From contig JBQTIR010000028.1 of the NCBI GenBank assembly GCA_052387905.1, positions 62,001 to 126,000 on the forward strand: 64,000 nucleotides of DNA. Reading direction: 5' to 3'. The translations under genes and the position numbers were made by a program. This DNA is from JBQTII01 sp052387905 (GTDB lineage Bacteria > Actinomycetota > Actinomycetes > Sporichthyales > Sporichthyaceae). The first letter of the stretch is position 1. Each line of letters begins with the position of its first letter. This document shows, piece by piece, positions 40,188 through 47,221 of the stretch. The notes beneath the pieces were generated by a model. It was not told the DNA's origin, made no database searches, and saw only the letters and a list, made by a program, of their open reading frames with translations.

Positions 40188-40832
40188 GTGCGAGTGGCGT
40201 TCCTCGGCGGGAGCAGCGCGCGAGGCGACAGCACGGCGACCTCGGACCTCGACATCGTCGTCGTGCTCGACGGACCCCCAGCTCCGTACCGTGAGACGCA
40301 GCGTCACCAGGGCCAGGTGGTGGAGCTGTTCGTGCACACGTCGGATTCGCTCGAGTACTGGTGGCGTCGTGACGCCGAAGGACGTCGCAACACCCTTGCG
40401 GACATGTGCGCGCACGGGGTGGTGCTCGTCGACGACGGCACTGCACCGAGGGTGCAGGACCGAGCAGCGCGGTTTCTCGCCGCCGGGCCGCCTCCATTGG
40501 GAGCCGCCGAAACTGCGTTGCGCCGGTATGTGCTGACCGATGCCCTCGATGATCTCGCAGCTGCTCAGGATCCCGACGAGCGCGACGCCGTCGCTGCGAT
40601 GGTGCTGGGCCTGATTGGAGAGCTCGCGCTGCTGAGCCGAGGACACTGGCTGGGCCGCGGCAAGTGGTTGGTGCGGAGGGTCCGCGAGGCCGACGCCCCG
40701 CTGGATGGACGTCTGTCGGCTAGTTTCCGGCGTGCCGTCGCGTCGGGCGACACCGTTGACCTTCTGGCCGTTGCGGATGAGGTGCTCGCAACCGTGGGCG
40801 GGCGATTGTCCGAGGGCTACCGGTCCGTCTGA
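40188..40832 (+). CDS. nucleotidyltransferase-domain protein, possibly frameshifted
   Basis: This 214-residue protein has the pol-beta/MNT nucleotidyltransferase signature LGGSSARGDSTATSDLDIVV (residues 6-25; catalytic Asp20 and Asp22) and an all-helical C-terminal half. The visible GTG start is unusually close to the motif. An upstream GTG at 40129 opens VGDRSAVDKALALVRGASP, a plausible missing N-terminus with a CAAGAT box 6 bases before it, but it is one base out of frame at the CCCC run 40181-40184. Either the N-terminus is short or a one-base frameshift has occurred. Its partner could be a HEPN protein, which I do not see. Confidence 0.7.
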   Translation: MRVAFLGGSSARGDSTATSDLDIVVVLDGPPAPYRETQRHQGQVVELFVHTSDSLEYWWRRDAEGRRNTLADMCAHGVVLVDDGTAPRVQDRAARFLAAGPPPLGAAETALRRYVLTDALDDLAAAQDPDERDAVAAMVLGLIGELALLSRGHWLGRGKWLVRRVREADAPLDGRLSASFRRAVASGDTVDLLAVADEVLATVGGRLSEGYRSV

Positions 40833-40955
40833 TCGCCCAGCCCCTGGCTGGATTTGGCTGACTGCCACTTCGACCACAACTCGACGTGCGCTGTGTTCGG
40901 CGCAAGGTCAGCTCTTTGGTGAAAGCCGCGACGGCGCAACGCTGGAGACGCAGAA

Positions 40956-40983
40956 CGCCCCGTCGGGGTTGGTCGACGGGGCG
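40956..40983 (+). terminator. hairpin after nucleotidyltransferase
   Basis: Perfect 9-bp arms CGCCCCGTC/GACGGGGCG with a 10-base loop, 12 bp before the left border of the tRNA-Phe-linked mini-element. Confidence 0.65.
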
Positions 40984-40994
40984 GTGCGTTGAGC

Positions 40995-41021
40995 GTGGCC
41001 AGGGGCGGGGTCGAACCGCCG
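40995..41021. repeat. distal copy of tRNA-Phe 3' end (att-like)
   Basis: This 27-bp sequence, starting GTGGCCAGGGGCGGGG, is identical to 41555-41581, the T-arm and acceptor end of tRNA-Phe, in the same orientation. No tRNA follows it. It therefore looks like the far attachment site of an element that integrated into the tRNA-Phe gene. Confidence 0.85.
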
Positions 41022-41025
41022 GCCG

Positions 41026-41439
41026 TCAGTCGGGTCCGGCCGAGTTCGCGCGATCGCTCAACGCACCCGACTCGATCTCTCGCACGAGGCCGTTCGCCCG
41101 CTTGGCCGCCTCGACCTTGCTCGGCAAGCGCTCATCGACGACGGCACCGTGGCGGATTCCGAGATCTGAACGCTCGCCGGGACGGACCGTGACCCGCCAG
41201 TCTTTGCGCAGCCGCACTTTGAAGCTGATCACCTTCGCAAAGCGGAACGGCCAATCCACCAGCGCGGCGACGACGAGAGATACCCCGGAGATGTCTGCGG
41301 CGGCCCGCTCCTCGAAGCGGTTAAACCAGCGCCATCCCTGGAACGCGTTTCCGCGCTCAATGTTGACCGTCCACTGCTCACCGTTGGCGCGGGTGATGTG
41401 CCGGAAGCGGTCGTACTTCGTGAACTCGTGGAATGACAC
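41026..41439 (-). CDS. unknown protein encoded by mini-element
   Basis: This is the only gene between the tRNA-Phe-derived repeats. The 137-residue product begins VSFHEFTKYDRFRHITRANG with a GTG start seven bases after AGGA. It has a mixed alpha/beta centre with a hydrophobic stretch (SGVSLVVAALVDWPFRF) and a basic half (KVRLRKDWRVTVRPGERSD). I recognise no domain. Base composition and codon use look less GC-biased than the neighbours, consistent with acquisition. Its upstream region carries iteron-like repeats, so it may be a DNA-binding replication or regulation protein, but that is a guess. Confidence 0.55.
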   Translation of the reverse strand: MSFHEFTKYDRFRHITRANGEQWTVNIERGNAFQGWRWFNRFEERAAADISGVSLVVAALVDWPFRFAKVISFKVRLRKDWRVTVRPGERSDLGIRHGAVVDERLPSKVEAAKRANGLVREIESGALSDRANSAGPD

Positions 41440-41468
41440 AGGTACATCCTGGCCGACTGGAGGTGCGG

Positions 41469-41508
41469 GAGTGTGCGTGCGTCGGACACGCACACGACAC
41501 GCACACTC
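41469..41508. repeat. iteron-like GTGTGCGTG cluster
   Basis: GAGTGTGCGTG (41469-41479) and CACGCACACTC (41498-41508) are perfect 11-bp inverted arms. A third GTGTGCGTG copy is at 41487-41495. The cluster lies about 30 bp upstream of the mini-element ORF and could bind its product or an integrase. Confidence 0.6.
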
Positions 41509-41530
41509 AGCGTCTTACAGGGGTGAAACA

Positions 41531-41544
41531 CTGCGTTTCCGCAG
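41531..41544. terminator. small hairpin beside tRNA-Phe
   Basis: CTGCG-TTTC-CGCAG lies 11 bp beyond the 3' end of tRNA-Phe. It probably ends the tRNA transcript. Confidence 0.5.
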
Positions 41545-41555
41545 GTAGAACATTG

Positions 41556-41629
41556 TGGCCAGGGGCGGGGTCGAACCGCCGACCTACCGCTTTTCAGGCG
41601 GTCGCTCGTACCAACTGAGCTACCTGGCC
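41556..41629 (-). tRNA. tRNA-Phe (GAA)
   Basis: Acceptor GGCCAGG/CCTGGCC, D-arm with AGCTCAGTTGGTA, anticodon loop CTGAAAA (anticodon GAA) and T-arm GGTTCGACCCC give a complete tRNA. CCA is not encoded. Its 3' end is duplicated at 40995-41021, so this gene served as an integration site. Confidence 0.95.
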
Positions 41630-41706
41630 CCGTGGTGGGACCCGTCGAGTGTAGCCGCCGGGCAGGGGTGGCCGGAGACCGGTTTAGCCGCGGGTACCGT
41701 CGAGCG

Positions 41707-42954
41707 GTGGCTACCTCAGCGGCGGGGCAGGCGACGGGCGTCGATCGACGCCTGGTGGTGCTGCTCGCCATCGCGTGCGGGGCGAGCGCGGCCAACATGT
41801 ACTACGCGCAGCCGCTGCTCGACCTGATCGCGGCCGACCTGAACGTCTCGCCCGGAGCGGCCGGGCTACTGGTCACCGCCGGCCAGATCGGGTTCGCGGT
41901 CGGCCTGCTGACGCTGGTCCCCCTCGGCGACCTGATCGCGCGGCACCGGCTGATCAGCCCGCTGCTCGTGGTGTGCGCGCTCGCCTCGCTGGCCGCGGCC
42001 GCCGCGCCGAACATCGCGGCCCTCGGGGCGGCCGTCCTGGCGATCGGCATCACCGCCGTCGTCGTCCAAGTCCTCGTGCCGCTGGCCGGGACGCTGGCCG
42101 CAGACCATGAGCGCGGCACCGTTGTCGGCACCGTGATCGGCGGGCTGCTGACCGGGGTCCTGCTCGCCCGGGTCTTCAGCGGGCTGCTGGCCTCAGTGGC
42201 GGGATGGCGCTCGGTCTACCTCGCCGCGGCGCTCCTGTGCGCGATGCTGGCCGTCGTGCTGCACCGCGCGCTCCCGCGGCTGCCGGTCGCGCAGGAGAAC
42301 CTGTCCTACGGCAACCTGCTGCGCTCCCTGGGCCCGCTGCTGCGCGAGGACCCGTTGCTGCGTCGCCGGATGGTCTACGGGGCGTTAGGCATGGTCGCCT
42401 TCACCCTGATCTGGACGTCGCTGGCGTTCCTGATCGCCTCCGACGCCTACGGCTACGGCGAGGCGGTGACGGGACTGCTCAGCCTCACCGCGCTGGTCGG
42501 GGCGATGGCCGCGCTCGGCGGCGGACGCTTGGCGGACCGGGGCTGGGCACATCGCTCGACGGGGGCATTCCTGGCCGTCATGGTGGCGGGCTGGGTGCTG
42601 CTCTGGTTCGGCGGCACGCACCTGGCTGCCCTGATCCTCGGCTTGGTCGTGCTGGATCTGGGGATCCAGGGGCAGAACGTGGTGAGTCAGAGCCTGATCC
42701 TCGCCGCCCGTCCGGAGGCCCGCAGTCGCGTCACGACGTTGTACATGACCTCCATCTTCACCGTGGGGGCCATCTCGTCGGCGGTCGCCGCATTCGCCTG
42801 GACGCAGGGCGGCTGGGATGCGATCTGCGCCCTCGGCTTCGGCTTCGCCGTACTCGGCCTGGCCCTGTGGCTCCAAGAGCATTTAACGACGAAACGACGT
42901 GGTTCGCTGGTGCGAACCACGCCGATTTCGACTGGCGGTCCCGACGGGATTTGA
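41707..42954 (+). CDS. MFS transporter
   Basis: A 415-residue major-facilitator transporter with about 12 membrane helices. The first loop holds the signature-like GDLIARHRLISP (motif A with GDL instead of GDR), and AALGGGRLADRGWAHRS is the matching loop of the second half. It would export or import a small molecule by proton exchange; the YnfM/arabinose-efflux-like start MYYAQPLLDLIA suggests efflux. The GTG is 6 bases after TACCGT (leaderless pattern). The stop codon lies inside the 3' end of the opposite-strand tRNA-Asp gene. Confidence 0.87.
   Translation: MATSAAGQATGVDRRLVVLLAIACGASAANMYYAQPLLDLIAADLNVSPGAAGLLVTAGQIGFAVGLLTLVPLGDLIARHRLISPLLVVCALASLAAAAAPNIAALGAAVLAIGITAVVVQVLVPLAGTLAADHERGTVVGTVIGGLLTGVLLARVFSGLLASVAGWRSVYLAAALLCAMLAVVLHRALPRLPVAQENLSYGNLLRSLGPLLREDPLLRRRMVYGALGMVAFTLIWTSLAFLIASDAYGYGEAVTGLLSLTALVGAMAALGGGRLADRGWAHRSTGAFLAVMVAGWVLLWFGGTHLAALILGLVVLDLGIQGQNVVSQSLILAARPEARSRVTTLYMTSIFTVGAISSAVAAFAWTQGGWDAICALGFGFAVLGLALWLQEHLTTKRRGSLVRTTPISTGGPDGI
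42899..42920 (-). terminator. hairpin downstream of tRNA-Asp
   Basis: GTGGTTCG/CGAACCAC with a 6-base loop lies 13 bp past the CCA end of tRNA-Asp on its strand, inside the last codons of the MFS gene. It likely ends the tRNA transcript. Confidence 0.55.
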
Positions 42955-43010
42955 ACCCGCGACCTTCACCTTGACAGGGTGACGAGCACTCCAAACTGCT
43001 CTACGGGACC
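42933..43010 (-). tRNA. tRNA-Asp (GTC)
   Basis: Acceptor GGTCCCG/CGGGACC, anticodon loop CTGTCAA (anticodon GTC) and T-arm GGTTCAAATCC. CCA is encoded (42933-42935). The last 22 bases of its 3' half overlap the MFS coding end on the other strand. Confidence 0.95.
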
Positions 43011-43091
43011 TAGATGACGCGGGTCAAGTGTGGCACATGTCCGCGGGTGATGATGCAGTGGCTTCGTGTTCCCCGTTGCGCTCGTTGACAA

Positions 43092-43232
43092 CGCTCAATC
43101 GGCTCGGGAGTGGACGCCGCTCGCAGGCTCGCGGCCTTCCGCCCGCCTCCCTCAGCTCGGGATCTTGAGCGCTCGTCCCTCGCGCTCGATCCGCTCACCT
43201 CGGTCCACGGGCTGTCCACTCCGGATTGAGCG
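43092..43232. repeat. long imperfect inverted repeat between tRNA genes
   Basis: CGCTCAATC and GGAGTGGAC at 43092-43115 recur as their inverse complements at 43214-43232, enclosing about 100 bp rich in GAGCG. The segment CCCGAGCCGATTGAGCG (minus strand) recurs just after tRNA-Lys at about 56944-56960. It looks like a palindromic tRNA-linked repeat. The rest of 43011-43261 holds no gene. Confidence 0.5.
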
Positions 43233-43261
43233 GTGAGCATTCCACTCGCGTCAATCGGTTG

Positions 43262-43334
43262 TACCCCCAACGGGATTCGAACCCGTGCTACCGCCTTGAA
43301 AGGGCGGCGTCCTGGGCCACTAGACGATGAGGGC
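43262..43334 (-). tRNA. tRNA-Glu (TTC)
   Basis: The anticodon stem CCGCC/GGCGG holds loop CTTTCAA (anticodon TTC), and the T-arm is GGTTCGAATCC. The acceptor stem GCCCTCA/TGGGGGT contains two G-T pairs but is otherwise regular. CCA is not encoded. Confidence 0.93.
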
Positions 43335-43376
43335 AGGCGACCTGTAGCCGAATAGGCCTCGAGGACGCCCGCCAGC

Positions 43377-44912
43377 TTAGGACAGGTCGTCGCGGGGCGG
43401 CAAAACGGTTGACGCGCTCGGGTCGTCGGCCTTGAGCCGCGCGAGCTCCTCGGGAGCGAGCGTGCGGCTGACGGCGACCGAGGAGAGCCCCAGGCCACCG
43501 ATGTTCAGGTCGTCCCAGGCCTGCAGGCGTTTGGTCTCGGCGTCGAAGTAGAAGACGGTGGCCTCGATGGGCGTCGGGGACGCGCCTTCGAGCGCGCGTA
43601 GACCCGCGCCGCCGGTCGAGCCCTGGACAAAGATGCGGGAGCCCTCCGCCAGCAGCTCGGTGGAGCGCTTGTGAGTGTGGCCGGCCAGGATCAGCGGGAC
43701 CTCGCCGTCCAGCGGCGCGGCCATCACCGGGTCGTGGGTGACGAAGATGTCGGGCGGGGCCGTCGCCAGCTCCACCTTGCGCGCCAGGCTCTCACCGAGC
43801 GCCGCCAGTTGCTCGTTGGACCAGACGGCCGCGGACTTGTCGGGGGTGAACCGCGGGTCTCCCGCGCCGGAGATCTGCAGTCCCGCGACCTCGCGGGTGT
43901 CGCCGCCGTCCAGCACCACGGCGTTGGGTTGACGGGCGATGGCGTCCACGGTGGAGGCCGAGTCGTGGTTACCCCGCACGTAGACATACGGCACGCCCAG
44001 CTCGGCGATCGCGTCCATGAAGCGGTTCTCGGCCCTGCTCCCACGGTCGCTGATGTCGCCGGCGTCGATGATCAGGCGAACCTCGAACTGTCGCGTGATC
44101 GAGGCGATCACCTCCCACGCCGCTGGGTTGAGGTGGATATCGGCGACGTGCAGCACGCGGATCGTGGACAGGTCCGGCTCATAGGCGGGCAGGGTCGAGG
44201 TCACGTCGTAGAGGCGGCCGACGTTGCCGACCAACTTGGCCAGGCTCTGGCCGTAGTCACTGAAGCCGGCCACGATGTCGCGGGCGTTGCCGACCACGCT
44301 CGGGGCGTTACCGAGCAGCCCGGTGTAGGTGGGTTCGGCGACCGCCTGCGGACTCCAGGTCGCGGCAGCGGTGCCCGCCGAGGCGCCGACCAGGGCAGTA
44401 GCGGTGAGTGCGACGGCGACGATCCGGCGCACGCGGCGGCGAAAGACCAGCAGCGAGAGCAGGATCGCGCCGGCCAGCGCACACAATGTCGAGCGGATCA
44501 CCAAAGCCTGAATTGCGGCCTTCGCGTCGGCGCTGATCCATTGCTGCAGTCCCTCGAAGGCTGCGGGGTCCGCGACCAGGCGTTGGGCGTCGGCGATGTT
44601 GAGGCCGTCGACCTCGACGGTGACGCCGATCGGGCCGTCGTGGGTGTCCATCTGCAGTGATCCCAGCGGCCCCACCTTGACCACGGTGTCCCCGCCCCAG
44701 GACAGGTGAGCGCGCATCGTGGTGTCCACCGGGCCGACCGGCCCTGCTTCGCGTGCGCCCACCAGGAGCCCGAACCAGGCTCCCAGCAGCGCGACGATCA
44801 CGATGCCCGCAATTCGGGCGTAGGCGACGCGGCGAGTGCGTGCCCAGACGCGACGGCGCAGGCGTTCGAGGCGGCGGCGGCGCAGAGCGCGCGGGCTGAG
44901 GCGATCGAGCAC
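43377..44912 (-). CDS. membrane-bound metallophosphoesterase
   Basis: A 511-residue protein with two or three N-terminal membrane helices (about 31-52 and 145-200) and a C-terminal calcineurin-like phosphoesterase. All metal motifs are present: HVADIH, IDAGDISDRG, VRGNHD, FVTHDP and LAGHTHKRS. It should act on an extracytoplasmic or membrane-near phosphoester. The GTG at 44912 is preferred to the ATG at 44942 because GGGAGGGGG lies 6 bases upstream. It diverges from a small zinc protease across 236 bp. Confidence 0.87.
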   Translation of the reverse strand: MLDRLSPRALRRRRLERLRRRVWARTRRVAYARIAGIVIVALLGAWFGLLVGAREAGPVGPVDTTMRAHLSWGGDTVVKVGPLGSLQMDTHDGPIGVTVEVDGLNIADAQRLVADPAAFEGLQQWISADAKAAIQALVIRSTLCALAGAILLSLLVFRRRVRRIVAVALTATALVGASAGTAAATWSPQAVAEPTYTGLLGNAPSVVGNARDIVAGFSDYGQSLAKLVGNVGRLYDVTSTLPAYEPDLSTIRVLHVADIHLNPAAWEVIASITRQFEVRLIIDAGDISDRGSRAENRFMDAIAELGVPYVYVRGNHDSASTVDAIARQPNAVVLDGGDTREVAGLQISGAGDPRFTPDKSAAVWSNEQLAALGESLARKVELATAPPDIFVTHDPVMAAPLDGEVPLILAGHTHKRSTELLAEGSRIFVQGSTGGAGLRALEGASPTPIEATVFYFDAETKRLQAWDDLNIGGLGLSSVAVSRTLAPEELARLKADDPSASTVLPPRDDLS

Positions 44913-45032
44913 GTTCGCCCCCTCCCGGGCCGACGCTGGCATGGGATGTGTGGGGCCGGGAACGGCTGGGGCCCGACGTGTCGACGGTAAGCGATCACGC
45001 GTGCGGGCGCCGGGGATTTGGTCAGAAGACAA

Positions 45033-45061
45033 CCTCAGGGCACGCCTACCCGCCCCTGAGG
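45033..45061. promoter_or_regulatory. inverted repeat in divergent gap
   Basis: Perfect arms CCTCAGGG/CCCTGAGG with a 13-base spacer lie midway between two divergent starts (44912 and 45149). It could be an operator or the 5' leader of one transcript. Confidence 0.35.
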
Positions 45062-45148
45062 CGGCGCGGACGGCGCCCGCATCCACCTGGGACGGGCAGG
45101 CGTACCCTGCCGCGCACACCAACGGAGGCGGGTGCGGACAATGGCCGG

Positions 45149-45499
45149 GTGTTGGACATCCCGGTTGCTGAGTTCGAGTTGCTCGTGGCAGAGGCTCTCG
45201 ACCTTGTTCCCGAGGAGTTGACGGCGTTGATGACGAACGTCGCGATCTTCGTCGAGGACGACCCGCCCGTCGATGACCCGGACCTGCTGGGCCTCTACGA
45301 CGGTGTCCCGTTGACCGAACGCGACGGGTGGTACTCCGGAGTCCTACCCGATCGGATCACGATCTACCGCAATCCCACCCTGGCGATCTGCGAGACCCGA
45401 GAGGACGTCGTGGCCGAGGTCGAGATCACCGTGGTCCACGAGATCGCTCACCACTTCGGGATCGACGACGAGCGTCTGCACGAACTCGGCTACGACTGA
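45149..45499 (+). CDS. minimal zinc metallopeptidase family protein
   Basis: A 116-residue cytoplasmic protein with a zincin motif VVHEIAHHFGIDDERLHELG, where HExxH and the later acidic residue could hold zinc. It matches the small 'metallopeptidase family' proteins widely found in actinobacteria, whose targets are unknown. A GACAAT box lies 6 bases before the GTG, so the transcript may be leaderless; no ribosome site is seen. Confidence 0.85.
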   Translation: MLDIPVAEFELLVAEALDLVPEELTALMTNVAIFVEDDPPVDDPDLLGLYDGVPLTERDGWYSGVLPDRITIYRNPTLAICETREDVVAEVEITVVHEIAHHFGIDDERLHELGYD

Positions 45500-45506
45500 C
45501 CCTCGT

Positions 45507-46232
45507 TCAAGCCTTGAGCACCACGGTCCCGCCGAACTTGTCGTGCCAGCCCTGCTTGCGGCCCGAGCTGTCGAAGAGCGGGGAGAGTGCGACGAGCAGC
45601 GCACCGACGTAGAACGCAAGCCAGGAGAACCCGTACAGGGCCGCGCGCTTTCCCGCTGCTTCCTGGCTCGGCAGCGCACCGTTGGCGAGGTTGACCACGC
45701 GCAACCCCATCGCCTTCTTTCCCACCGTCTGCCCGCGGCCGGAGATCATCAGCGTCTCGTAGACGACGAACCCGGCGGCATTGACCACCGTCATGAGCAG
45801 GCTCACGCCCAGCGACCCTGCGTTGAGGTTGATGATCGCGGTCAGGATCCACAGGGGGGCCAGCACGAACATGTCGATGATGCGGGCCAGGAGGCGCTCA
45901 CCCATGCCGCCGACCTGCACGCCGGGCGGCAGGCCGGGAACCTGGGCCGGCTGCGGCGGCCCCCAGCCGGGCTGCCCGTAGCCGGTCGTGGGGAAGCCGG
46001 GCTGTCCTTGTGGGGATTGGCCGTAGCCAGGCTGCGGGTAACCGGGTGGCCCCTGGGGCGGCTGACCGTAGGCGGGTTGGCCATAAGCGGGCGGTTGGCC
46101 GTACGCAGGCTGACCCTGGGGCGGTTGGCCGTACGCGGGTTGTCCCTGGGGCGGTTGGCCGTACGGCGGCTGGCCGCCCGGCGGGGTGCCGTAGGGAGCC
46201 GGTGCGCCGTAGGGATCCTGGGAGTCGGTCAT
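45507..46232 (-). CDS. RDD-family membrane protein with PYGQ repeats
   Basis: This 241-residue protein has a Pro/Gly/Gln/Tyr-rich N-terminal half made of PPYGQPPQGQPAYG-type repeats (about 8-105). An RDD domain follows with the RLLARIIDMFVLAPLW helix, the GRGQTVGKKAMGLRVV loop and a last pair of helices (about 200-220). RDD proteins are small polytopic proteins of uncertain function; some are Na+/H+ antiporters. The coding repeats explain the repetitive DNA at about 46010-46210. It converges with the zinc protease gene. Confidence 0.85.
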   Translation of the reverse strand: MTDSQDPYGAPAPYGTPPGGQPPYGQPPQGQPAYGQPPQGQPAYGQPPAYGQPAYGQPPQGPPGYPQPGYGQSPQGQPGFPTTGYGQPGWGPPQPAQVPGLPPGVQVGGMGERLLARIIDMFVLAPLWILTAIINLNAGSLGVSLLMTVVNAAGFVVYETLMISGRGQTVGKKAMGLRVVNLANGALPSQEAAGKRAALYGFSWLAFYVGALLVALSPLFDSSGRKQGWHDKFGGTVVLKA

Positions 46233-46301
46233 CGCTGTTCGCCCCGTTCGCGTAGATCGATGGTGCTTCGACCTTATGCGCGATCACCCGCGTCAGGGAT
46301 T

Positions 46302-47189
46302 TCAGGAAGCGACGCCTTCGGCCTGCTCCAGGCATTCCCGGGTGACGTCCTCGCCCAACTTCTCGAACTCCGCGAACTTGGCGGGGTCCTCCTCGGCAGC
46401 CTCGATCTCGGCGTCGGAGACCGTCTCACGCATCGTCAGCAGGACGCAGGTGGCGACCGACGGGGGGAAATCGTCGGGGATCGAACTGCGAAAGCCTTCC
46501 TCGAAGGCGCGCCGGGTGGGCGTCAGGGAGCGGTTCGCTGCCTCGGTGCAGTCGGCAGCGAATCCTTCGAAGATGGCGTCGACGTCGTCGCGTTCGGCGA
46601 TCAGGGAGTACACGGTGGCGCGGTACTTCTGGTCGTCCAGGGCCAGGAACCGGCTGCGGAAGCAGTTGCGGAACGCAGGCTCCGCCAGCGGGTCGGCGGG
46701 ATCGTCGCTGGTGTAGTTCGGACCGAAGGCGACCGCAGCGATGGAGCGCAGGTAGTCGATGCTGAACTCGGAAACCTGCCAGCCGGTGCCGTTGCGCGCA
46801 AAGGACCACTTGCCCGTTGCGCCGTCGGTGTCCCCGCCGATCTCCTTCACGACAGCGCTCGCGGTGTCACCGCTGACCACGATCGAGGTGACCTCGGCGC
46901 CGGTGGCATCGACGCCCTCGTCCGGCGAGGCCGTGATGCGCTTGCAGGTCTCGACGTCGCCGAAGACGGCCACCACGAGCCCTGGAGTGGCGAGCTCGGT
47001 GCAGGTGCTCACGTCCTCACCGGCAGTCAGGAAGTCGGTGGCGGTGGCGGTGATCAACGACTCGTCGCTCGGGGCCGGGGTCGCGGGTGTGGCTGCCTCG
47101 TCCGATCCCCCGCCCGAGCACCCTGCGGCTACCAAGACGGCCATGAGGGGCACGAGCCAGGCGCCGCGACGTCGCTGGTGAATCGCCAT
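46302..47189 (-). CDS. secreted lipoprotein
   Basis: A 295-residue predicted lipoprotein. A basic N-terminus and hydrophobic core are followed by the lipobox VAAGC (Cys about 23), then a Gly/Ser/Asp-rich spacer, an NTF2-like domain (GKWSFARNGTGWQVSEFSID) and a helical C-terminus with paired cysteines. The ATG at 47189 follows GGAGG by 5 bases. Function is unknown; the layout suggests an extracytoplasmic stress or wall-associated protein. Confidence 0.75.
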   Translation of the reverse strand: MAIHQRRRGAWLVPLMAVLVAAGCSGGGSDEAATPATPAPSDESLITATATDFLTAGEDVSTCTELATPGLVVAVFGDVETCKRITASPDEGVDATGAEVTSIVVSGDTASAVVKEIGGDTDGATGKWSFARNGTGWQVSEFSIDYLRSIAAVAFGPNYTSDDPADPLAEPAFRNCFRSRFLALDDQKYRATVYSLIAERDDVDAIFEGFAADCTEAANRSLTPTRRAFEEGFRSSIPDDFPPSVATCVLLTMRETVSDAEIEAAEEDPAKFAEFEKLGEDVTRECLEQAEGVAS

Positions 47190-47221
47190 GGGGACCTCCA
47201 GGTCATTGATGATCGACAACC

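Larger units (their letters stand above)
40995..41581. mobile_element. mini-element at tRNA-Phe without integrase
   Basis: Two 27-bp direct copies of the tRNA-Phe 3' end bound about 530 bp of unique DNA. Inside are one ORF on the minus strand (41026-41439), three copies of a GTGTGCGTG motif (41469-41508) and a hairpin next to the tRNA. No integrase or phage gene is present. It is either the last remnant of an integrated island or a very small satellite element mobilised by another element's integrase. The compact fit of the ORF (its stop is 4 bp from the left att copy) argues for selection or precise deletion. Confidence 0.7.
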
